A stretch of DNA of 11,123 nt from DATKMS01 sp035541735. GTDB lineage: Bacteria; Desulfobacterota; Binatia; HRBIN30. Below, piece after piece: positions 6,683 through 11,123 of this stretch. Position 1 is the first letter of the stretch. Each line of letters opens with the position of its first letter. The notes below the pieces were generated by a model that was not told where the DNA came from, did not search any database, and was given only the letters and a program-made list of their open reading frames with translations. The stretch is from the NCBI GenBank assembly GCA_035541735.1, contig DATKMS010000438.1, positions 1 through 11,123 on the forward strand. Direction: 5' to 3'. A program made the translations under genes and the position numbers.

Positions 6683-8056
6683 TCAGCTTGCCTCTTCGTA
6701 ACGCTTGCGCTTGCGCCACAACGTTGAGGAATCGATTCCCAGAATGCGCGCCGCATCTTCGAGCGTCGGCGTGCGGGCGATGATCTGGAGGATGTGCTCG
6801 CGTTCGATGGCGTCGAGGGTGAAATCACCGCCCAGGCGTGGCGCGGTGGTCGACTGCCCGGCGATGCGTTCCGGCAGGGCGGCCGGTTCGATGACCTGCG
6901 CCGGCCACAGGATCACCGCCCGTTCGATGGCGTTGCGCAGTTCGCGGATGTTGCCCGGCCAGCTGTACGCCTGCAGCGCCGCGGCGGCGGCGGGCGACAG
7001 CTCCGGTGTGGCGCGGCCCGCAGTGCGTGCAAAGAACGCGAGGAACTTGTTGGCCAACGGCAGCAAGTCCTCCGGCCGTTCGCGCAGCGGTGGGATCTGC
7101 AACTCGATGACGTTGAGGCGGTAGAGCAAATCTTCGCGGAAGCGCCCGTTCTTCACGTCATTTTCGAGGTCGCGGTTGGTGGCCGCTACCACCCGCACGT
7201 CGGCGTGCCGCGTCAGCGACTCGCCGACACGTTCGAACTCCTTGTCCTGCAGAAAGCGCAGGAGCTTGGCTTGCAACCCCGGGGAGATCTCACCGATCTC
7301 GTCGAGGAACAACGTGCCACCCTGGGCGGCCTCCACACGGCCCGGCTGGTCGCGGATGGCGCCGGTGAACGACCCTTTGGCATGGCCGAAGAGCTCGCTG
7401 GCCAGTAATTCGTCGGAAAGCGTTGGGCAGTTCACCACGACGAACGGGTGGTCACGCCGCGGGCTCTGCACGTGTAGGGCGCGTGCCAGGACGCCCTTGC
7501 CGGTGCCGTTCTCGCCGCGTAGCAGCACAGCAACGTCGGCGGACGCCGCACGTGTGAGCGTCTCGCGGACGGCACGCATGCGCGGCGACTCGGTGGTCAG
7601 ATCGGCCTCCGGGGCCGCGTCGAGCAGTTGCTGTTCGAGGTCGGCCACGCGCAGCGCAGCGGACCGACGCTCGGAGACTTGCTCGACGACATGTCGAATC
7701 TGTGCCGGAGTGAAGGGTTTCGGGAGGTAGTCAGTCGCGCCGCGCTTGATCGCGACGACCGCCGTCTCGATAGTTGCGTAGGCGGTGACGACGACCACGG
7801 AGAGCTGTGGGCTTTCAGCGAGCAGCTTCGGAAGCACGTCCAGCCCACTCACGGTGCCCAGCCGCAGGTCAAGAAATGCCAGATCGAAGGGTTGATGGCG
7901 GAGAGCGTCGAGCGCCGCTTCGGCAGTGGCGGCAGCGGTCACCGTGCAGCCGGACTCTTCGAGGCACACCGTGAGCATGGTGCGGATGTTCTTCTCGTCG
8001 TCGATGACGAGGACGCGCAGTGCAACGCTGGCGGCGCCTTCCGCAGTTGAGGTCAT
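6683..8056 (-). CDS. AlgB/NtrC-type sigma-54-dependent response regulator (intact)
   Basis: This 457-residue transcription activator has the full NtrC layout. The receiver domain spans residues 14-130 (acidic pair D19/D20, phospho-acceptor D63, T91, K113). The AAA+ domain has Walker A GENGTGKG (181-188), the sigma-54 contact loop GSFTGA (228-233), Walker B FLDE (D252, E253), sensor I AATN, the R-finger region GRFRED and WPGNIRELRN with sensor II R371. A Fis-type DNA-binding helix follows (about 430-453, LGIDSSTLWRKRKRY). The whole sequence reads like Pseudomonas AlgB, the partner of KinB, which makes the KinB-like kinase in the window its natural partner (inference). All residues needed to open sigma-54 promoters are present. 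The ATG at 8056 is chosen because it precedes the receiver by the usual few residues; an in-frame GTG at 8110 would add 18 non-conserved residues. It follows the 70-aa ORF by 196 bp and may have its own promoter. Confidence 0.93.
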   Translation of the reverse strand: MTSTAEGAASVALRVLVIDDEKNIRTMLTVCLEESGCTVTAAATAEAALDALRHQPFDLAFLDLRLGTVSGLDVLPKLLAESPQLSVVVVTAYATIETAVVAIKRGATDYLPKPFTPAQIRHVVEQVSERRSAALRVADLEQQLLDAAPEADLTTESPRMRAVRETLTRAASADVAVLLRGENGTGKGVLARALHVQSPRRDHPFVVVNCPTLSDELLASELFGHAKGSFTGAIRDQPGRVEAAQGGTLFLDEIGEISPGLQAKLLRFLQDKEFERVGESLTRHADVRVVAATNRDLENDVKNGRFREDLLYRLNVIELQIPPLRERPEDLLPLANKFLAFFARTAGRATPELSPAAAAALQAYSWPGNIRELRNAIERAVILWPAQVIEPAALPERIAGQSTTAPRLGGDFTLDAIEREHILQIIARTPTLEDAARILGIDSSTLWRKRKRYEEAS

Positions 8057-8114
8057 GGTGGACCCGCCTATGTCTAGCCGCAGCCTGCGAAGAACGCCAG
8101 CGGCCGGCACGTGC

Positions 8115-8127
8115 GGAGCAGTTCCAA
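8115..8127 (-). promoter_or_regulatory. TTGGAAC-N3-TCC element upstream of the AlgB-like gene
   Basis: On the minus strand, 59-71 bases ahead of the ATG at 8056, the sequence TTGGAACTGCTCC shares its outer bases with both sigma-54-like elements in front of kdpF. The following GC is one base too close for a normal -12 box (GG-N9-GC). It could be a defective or unusual -24/-12 promoter, an operator sharing the GGAAC half, or chance. Confidence 0.25.
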
Positions 8128-8252
8128 ATGAGTCTTCACCGCCGGCGAGCTAGGGCAACGCCTTGGTTACAGGACGCGCCAATGGCATCGACCTGGTGTG
8201 AGCCCAGGTGAATGCTGGGAACTTGCGCGCGGGTGCGAACAATCGAGGGCTG

Positions 8253-8465
8253 CTAGAGGCCGCCCGCGGTGAGGCGCTCGAAGACGCGTCTCAGCTGCTC
8301 GTCGGTGGGCCATCCCGCCTCGACTACTGGGCAGACCGCCAGCACGGCCTCGGTCAGCGCGTCGTCGTTGTACCCGTTGGAATCGAGCCCGAGAATGCCG
8401 AGGAGGGCACGGATCTCTGGAAGAATTGGACGGAGTTCCACCATGTCCACGAAGGTGTGCGCCAT
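8253..8465 (-). CDS. Small hypothetical protein (70 aa) between two NtrC-type regulators
   Basis: This is a 70-residue acidic, probably helical and soluble protein that I do not recognise. It has no signal peptide, membrane helix or metal motif. Features are a leucine-rich N-terminal half (ELRPILPEIRALLGILGLDS) and a C-terminal part with WPTDEQLRRVFERLTAGG. The gene begins 12 bp after the stop of the upstream regulator gene, with TGAGG at that stop acting as a possible Shine-Dalgarno sequence. Third codon positions are mostly G or C, as in its neighbours. Together these support a real gene co-expressed with the degenerate regulator. An accessory or anti-activator role is only a guess from position. 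Confidence 0.6.
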   Translation of the reverse strand: MAHTFVDMVELRPILPEIRALLGILGLDSNGYNDDALTEAVLAVCPVVEAGWPTDEQLRRVFERLTAGGL

Positions 8466-8477
8466 ATGCGCAAAACC

Positions 8478-9893
8478 TCACGACAAGCCGTAGCGTTTGC
8501 GCTTGCGCCAGAGCGTCGCCGGGTCGATGCCCAGTCGGACCGCCGCCTCTTCCAGCGTGCCGCACTGCGCGATGGCGACTCTGATGTGCTGTCGCTCCAC
8601 TTCCTCGAGCGTAAGGATGGGCGGTGGAGCCTCTGTTGGCGATGTGCCGGGCGCCGGTCTGAGCAGACGCTCCGGGAGGTCGGCAGGGGTAATTGTGTCG
8701 CCGGATGTCAGGACGGCGGCGCGCTCGAGGACGCTCACCAACTCCAGCACATTGCCCGGCCAGCGATACTGGGCCAGGATCCGCCGCGTCTCCGAGGCCA
8801 GGCGCAGCGCGCCGCGCCGATAGCGGCTGCAGAGTTGTGCCAGCAGATGGTCGCTGAGCGCCGGGAGATCCTCTTCGCGGTCACGCAGCGGCGGCACCGT
8901 GATCACGACGTTCAGCCGGAAGAACAGGCTTTCGCGGAAGCGGCCCGATCGGACCTCCGCTTCGAGATCGTGCGTCGTCGCGGCAACCACGCGCGTATCG
9001 ACTTCCGCGTCTTGGCCGGTCACCCACCAGAAGCGGCGGCTCTCCAGCGAACGCAGCAGCTGGTCTTGGAGGTCAGCGGGGAGATCGGCCACGTCATGCA
9101 GGAAGAGCGTCCCGTGGTCGACGTCGAGGTGACAAGCATTGCCAGAGCCGTTCACTGCGGGCCCGATGACTTTGGTGCCGGGTGTTTGTGGCATGCGTGT
9201 CGCCGTGAGCTGGTCGGCGAGGGTGGCGCAGCCAACTGTGGCGAAAGGGCCGGCGTGATGCGCGCTCCATGCATGGATCGCGCGCGCCAGCACGCTCTTG
9301 CCGGTTCCAGCTTCGCCGGCGAGCAACACGGGGACATCGGCAGTCACCGCCTGCCGCGCCATAGCGACCGTGCGCTTCATGGCTGGGCTGAGCGAGTCGA
9401 GAAAGTAGGGGAGTTCGGAGGCTGGCCGCGGTGCCGCAGCATCGGGCTGATCCGGATGAAGGGCGAGCACGCGGTGGAGCAGGTGCTCGACCTGGCGCAG
9501 CGTGCGCGGCTTCTCGACGTAGTCGGCCGCCCCCGCGCGCACGGCCTCGACTGCCTCCGCCGGCGTGGGATGTGCCGTCACGAGCACGACCACGGCCTGC
9601 GGTACGCGCCGCCGGATCTCGTGCAGGAGGGTCAGGCCACCGGCGCGGATGTCGACAATGATGAGATGAAAGTGCTGTCGCGCCAGCGCGGCGAGGGTCT
9701 CACGCACATCACTTGCCGTTTCGACGTTAGAACAGCTGCTCCGCGCATGGGCTGCCAGGTCGGTCCGGGCCGTCTCCTCCGGATCGACGATCAAGACGCT
9801 CGCAGCAACGCCACCCACATCGGGCTCAGATTCTCGCGGCTCGGTGCCTTCATGGCGGCCGAGGGGACTGTGCGCTGCCGTGGAGGTCGACAT
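8478..9893 (-). CDS. Degenerate NtrC-type response regulator lacking the GAFTGA loop
   Basis: This 471-residue protein has the same layout as its intact neighbour. The receiver spans about residues 32-145 (D37, acceptor D81, T106, K128, but the second acidic residue is P38). The AAA+ domain keeps Walker A GEAGTGKS (193-200). The Fis-type helix is near-identical in its recognition part (LGIDPATLWRKRKRYG). Key activator parts are lost. No GAFTGA-like sequence exists between residues 220 and 260, Walker B reads FLHD (H266, D267) instead of FLDE, sensor I reads AATT instead of AATN, and sensor II WPGNVLELVS has L383 in place of Arg. The putative R-fingers remain. Such a protein probably cannot remodel sigma-54 holoenzyme. 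It may bind the same DNA as a competitor, or form mixed oligomers with the intact regulator (inference). The ATG at 9893 is chosen because the upstream open frame (to 10592) shows no conserved sequence and overlaps the 68-aa ORF. Confidence 0.88.
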   Translation of the reverse strand: MSTSTAAHSPLGRHEGTEPRESEPDVGGVAASVLIVDPEETARTDLAAHARSSCSNVETASDVRETLAALARQHFHLIIVDIRAGGLTLLHEIRRRVPQAVVVLVTAHPTPAEAVEAVRAGAADYVEKPRTLRQVEHLLHRVLALHPDQPDAAAPRPASELPYFLDSLSPAMKRTVAMARQAVTADVPVLLAGEAGTGKSVLARAIHAWSAHHAGPFATVGCATLADQLTATRMPQTPGTKVIGPAVNGSGNACHLDVDHGTLFLHDVADLPADLQDQLLRSLESRRFWWVTGQDAEVDTRVVAATTHDLEAEVRSGRFRESLFFRLNVVITVPPLRDREEDLPALSDHLLAQLCSRYRRGALRLASETRRILAQYRWPGNVLELVSVLERAAVLTSGDTITPADLPERLLRPAPGTSPTEAPPPILTLEEVERQHIRVAIAQCGTLEEAAVRLGIDPATLWRKRKRYGLS

Positions 9894-9906
9894 CGGTGGC
9901 TCGCGG

Positions 9907-10113
9907 TCAAAACGATCCGATGGATCCGCCGTGGCGGAAGGTGGGAAGAGGCGTGAGCGCGCGCTGCGCTGTCGGCTGCACTTCGGCAGATGCGGCGCTC
10001 TCGGGGACCCGGCGGCATGAGCGCGGGGCGAACTGCTTTCCAAATGGGCTGAACCAGATCCAGGCAACGCATGCGTACCCGACGGCAAGCAGCAGCCAGA
10101 GTAGAAGGTCCAT
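9907..10113 (-). CDS. Small single-pass membrane protein (68 aa), hypothetical
   Basis: This is a 68-residue ORF whose first half is a clear membrane helix (DLLLWLLLAVGYACVAWIWF, residues 2-21). A short positively charged segment and a proline/alanine-rich tail of about 40 residues follow. I do not recognise it. It ends 13 bp before the start of the degenerate regulator and in a different frame, so it would be the first gene of the leftward operon. The run of hydrophobic codons right after the ATG argues for a real gene; the weak Shine-Dalgarno sequence argues against. It might tether or signal to the regulators, but nothing in the sequence proves this. Confidence 0.45.
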   Translation of the reverse strand: MDLLLWLLLAVGYACVAWIWFSPFGKQFAPRSCRRVPESAASAEVQPTAQRALTPLPTFRHGGSIGSF

Positions 10114-10164
10114 GCCCGTGCAGCACGCACCCTCCGTGCCAGCGTGGCGCCGCTCGGGGGTGAC

Positions 10165-10177
10165 GAGGCCAGGCCTC
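10165..10177. promoter_or_regulatory. Perfect 13-bp palindrome GAGGCC-A-GGCCTC
   Basis: Two perfect 6-bp arms surround one central base, in the non-coding region between divergent operons and 52 bp upstream of the 68-aa ORF. It could be an operator for a dimeric regulator. No assigned binding protein matches it, and GC-rich DNA produces such palindromes by chance fairly often. Confidence 0.25.
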
Positions 10178-10399
10178 TTCGATTCATGCAGCCGGGCTCG
10201 ACTGAGGCCACCAGCCCCTGCATTTTCCCCGAATTGCGGCCCGCCGGTCTTGCGTCTCGCACGAGCCCGCCGAGCAACACGTCGGATACTGCCGCAGCCC
10301 TGCAAAAGGCGGGATGAAAGCGAACTGGCCCACGCCAAAATGCAAAGTGCGCGACGCGCCCCAGCCGCGTCTGCTGCGCGGCTGTCTGCGGCGAGGCGG

Positions 10400-10416
10400 T
10401 TGGAACGGTTCCTGCG
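10400..10416 (+). promoter_or_regulatory. Upstream sigma-54 (-24/-12) promoter-like element
   Basis: TTGGAACGGTTCCTGCG contains TGGAACG (consensus TGGCACG, one mismatch) and CTGCG at the -12 position, with GG (10402-10403) and GC (10414-10415) separated by exactly 10 bases. Transcription would start near 10427 and give a leader of about 165 bases before the first kdp-operon ORF. The core GGAAC-G-GTTCC is also a perfect palindrome, so it could instead be a protein-binding site. It matches the downstream element at 16 of 17 bases. Confidence 0.5.
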
Positions 10417-10499
10417 TTCAGGTCCGGTAATGAGGACACGCGAACGAACGTAGTGGTGTGTCCGCGCCAATTCGTTTTCTGGGAATCCGTACCATGAAA

Positions 10500-10514
10500 T
10501 GCAACGTCGCTGCA
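10500..10514. promoter_or_regulatory. Imperfect TGCA-N7-TGCA palindrome, candidate activator site
   Basis: TGCAACGTCGCTGCA is symmetric at all but one base pair around its centre. It lies about 68 bp upstream of the start predicted from the downstream sigma-54-type element. NtrC sites have TGCA half-sites with wider spacing (TGCACC-N5-GGTGCA), so this is only loosely similar. It is a candidate upstream activator sequence for one of the two NtrC-type regulators. Confidence 0.3.
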
Positions 10515-10547
10515 CTGCCGTTCGCCCGCAGGTCGAGGGAGCGATGA

Positions 10548-10564
10548 TTGGAACGCTTCCTGCG
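10548..10564 (+). promoter_or_regulatory. Sigma-54 (-24/-12) promoter for the right-hand kdp operon
   Basis: TTGGAACGCTTCCTGCG has a -24 box TGGAACG (six of seven consensus bases), a -12 box CTGCG and the invariant GG (10550-10551) and GC (10562-10563) exactly 10 bases apart. The predicted start is near 10575, just before the GAGGAGGA Shine-Dalgarno sequence at 10577-10584 and the ATG at 10592. The leader would thus be very short, about 17 bases. Two NtrC-type regulators encoded next door fit this promoter class. The near-duplicate 148 bp upstream strengthens the case that the element is functional. Confidence 0.65.
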
Positions 10565-10591
10565 AATTCGCAAACTGAGGAGGATAGACCA

Positions 10592-10687
10592 ATGAACCTC
10601 GTCGTAGGGTTACCAGTGATGTTCTTGCTTGGGATGATCGGTATGGGCTTGTGTTACGCCTTCATCTTCGCCTGTGAGAAAATCTGA
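10592..10687 (+). CDS. 31-aa membrane microprotein at the head of the kdpFA operon
   Basis: This is a 31-residue protein that is almost one membrane helix (NLVVGLPVMFLLGMIGMGLC), ending in ACEKI. It is preceded by an excellent Shine-Dalgarno sequence (GAGGAGGA) 7 bp from the ATG, and its stop lies within the ribosome site of kdpF. It is similar in size and type to KdpF but lacks the KdpF ending (ALIRPEWF-like), which the next ORF has. It is therefore probably an additional small subunit or operon-specific microprotein. The role is unknown; a position in or near the Kdp complex is inferred from context. Confidence 0.7.
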   Translation: MNLVVGLPVMFLLGMIGMGLCYAFIFACEKI

Positions 10688-10698
10688 GGAACGCATCC

Positions 10699-10779
10699 AT
10701 GATCTACCTGACTGCTGTGGTCTCACTGTTTCTCTTCGTGTACCTGTTCGCGGCCCTCATCCGTCCTGAATGGTTCTAG
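10699..10779 (+). CDS. kdpF: KdpF, small subunit of the potassium-transporting ATPase
   Basis: This encodes a 26-residue protein consisting of one membrane helix and ending in LIRPEWF, the signature of the KdpF subunit that stabilises the KdpFABC complex in the membrane. It is too short for ordinary gene finding, but its position directly ahead of kdpA and the Shine-Dalgarno sequence GAGGAA 7 bp before the ATG make it convincing. It starts 11 bp after the 31-aa ORF, and kdpA starts 37 bp after its stop. Confidence 0.85.
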   Translation: MIYLTAVVSLFLFVYLFAALIRPEWF

Positions 10780-10816
10780 GGACGAGTTGCCGCCAGCTTG
10801 ATGGAGGATTGATACC

Positions 10817-11123
10817 ATGTGGTTTCTACCGTTTTCGCTGCTCGTCGTGACGATCGGCCTGGCGATCCCGCTGGGTCTTTTCATGAACTGGATCTTCGAC
10901 GGGCACTACACGCCGCCCGCGTGGCTGCGCCGGGTGGAAGGCTGGTTCGATACCGGGCCGCAGAACTGGAAGGAGTACTGCAAGGCTTTCCTGCTGTTCA
11001 ACGCCGCCACGTTCGTGGTCGGCTTTGTGGTGATGGCGCTACAGCCCTATCTCCCCCTCAACCCGGACCTGAAGGGCATGCTCTCACCGACGACGATCTT
11101 GCACAGCGTCGTCTCCTTCATGA
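10817..11123 (+). CDS. kdpA: KdpA, potassium-binding channel subunit (N-terminal part, partial)
   Basis: These are the first 102 residues of KdpA, the K+-binding, channel-like subunit of the Kdp pump; the gene runs off the right edge. TM1 is at about residues 4-24. The segment QNWKEYCKAFLLFNAATF enters a second helix, followed by the family motif LQPYLPLNPDLKGM and SPTTILHSVVSF, which precedes the first selectivity-filter region (outside the window). The ATG at 10817 has GGAGGA 8 bp upstream; an ATG at 10801 stops after three codons. It is the third gene of an operon read from the sigma-54-type promoter. Because the left end of the window has kdpB-kdpC in the same orientation, this is the start of another kdp operon, not the same one. 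Confidence 0.94.
   Translation, partial: MWFLPFSLLVVTIGLAIPLGLFMNWIFDGHYTPPAWLRRVEGWFDTGPQNWKEYCKAFLLFNAATFVVGFVVMALQPYLPLNPDLKGMLSPTTILHSVVSFM

Larger units (their letters stand above)
10114..10591. other. Divergent regulatory region between the regulator operon and kdpFA
   Basis: This 478-bp stretch has no convincing gene on either strand; open frames crossing it are arginine- and alanine-rich shadows. It holds an 11-bp perfect palindrome next to the 68-aa ORF start (CGTGCAGCACG, 10117-10127), a GAGGCC-A-GGCCTC palindrome, two near-identical sigma-54-type elements reading rightward and a TGCA-type imperfect palindrome between them. No clear promoter reading leftward was found. Confidence 0.6.

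Noticed and set aside
8191..8209. ACCTGG-N7-CCAGGT inverted repeat in the gap between the 70-aa ORF and the AlgB-like gene
   Set aside because: The stem is only 6 bp with no T run on either side, so it does not look like a terminator. It is too short to call an operator without comparison.
8208..9956. Long + strand open frame (582 codons) opposite the degenerate regulator, and similar long frames opposite other genes
   Set aside because: Shadow frames typical of high-GC coding DNA: they have no domains and are biased to Arg, Gly, Ala and His, and they lie antisense to well-supported proteins.
10430..10453. Seven-codon ORF (MRTRERT) just after the upstream sigma-54-like element, possible leader peptide
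   Set aside because: No ribosome binding site is present and its composition resembles random GC-rich sequence.
9894..10592. A 233-residue N-terminal extension of the degenerate regulator in the same open frame
   Set aside because: The added sequence is arginine-, alanine- and proline-rich with no recognisable domain, overlaps the 68-aa ORF and would cover the kdp promoter elements. The receiver domain begins normally after the ATG at 9893.
1..11123. CRISPR array, tRNA, rRNA, insertion sequence or phage genes
   Set aside because: No regularly spaced repeats, no cloverleaf or rRNA-like conserved stretches, and no transposase or integrase motifs were seen on either strand.

Overview
The window is about 11 kb of GC-rich (visibly well over 60% G+C), densely coding bacterial DNA. 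No rRNA, tRNA, transposase, phage gene or CRISPR array was seen. Split altronate/sulfolactate-type lyase genes, a stand-alone short KdpD, a KinB-like kinase and NtrC-type regulators all point to a Gram-negative, sigma-54-using bacterium. A deltaproteobacterium-like or Binatota-like soil lineage is one possibility, but the sequence itself cannot fix the taxon.

Layout. (1) Bases 1-3972, + strand: the 3' end of kdpB, then kdpC, a short kdpD holding only the cytoplasmic KdpD-N and UspA-like domains, and a separate membrane histidine kinase (KinB-like sensor, HAMP, PAS, HisKA, HATPase) that overlaps kdpD by 4 bp. No kdpE follows. (2) Bases 4218-5647, + strand: a two-gene UxaA-family lyase (small SAF subunit and large iron-type subunit, overlapping by 4 bp), closed by a strong hairpin terminator. 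(3) Bases 5764-10113, - strand: a co-directional run. In transcription order it is a 68-aa single-pass membrane ORF, a degenerate NtrC-type response regulator, a 70-aa orphan protein, an intact AlgB/NtrC-type sigma-54 activator, a Mth938/DUF498 protein and a DUF2784 membrane protein. (4) Bases 10114-11123, + strand: a 478-bp divergent regulatory region with two near-identical -24/-12 (sigma-54) promoter-like elements, followed by a 31-aa membrane microprotein, kdpF and the start of kdpA, so a second kdp operon begins here.

How it may fit together (inference). The kdpBC-kdpD-kinase operon on the left and the kdpFA operon on the right point the same way, about 10 kb apart, and bracket the regulator genes. 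The kinase resembles KinB, and the intact regulator resembles AlgB, KinB's known partner. The promoter region in front of the right-hand kdp operon carries sigma-54-type elements. Together these suggest a potassium-uptake circuit in which the usual KdpD/KdpE (OmpR-type, sigma-70) control is replaced by a short KdpD input module, a separate kinase and NtrC-type activators acting on sigma-54 promoters. The second regulator has lost the GAFTGA loop, Walker B and sensor residues, so it may be a modulator or repressor rather than an activator. The UxaA pair and the DUF498/DUF2784 genes have no evident link to potassium.
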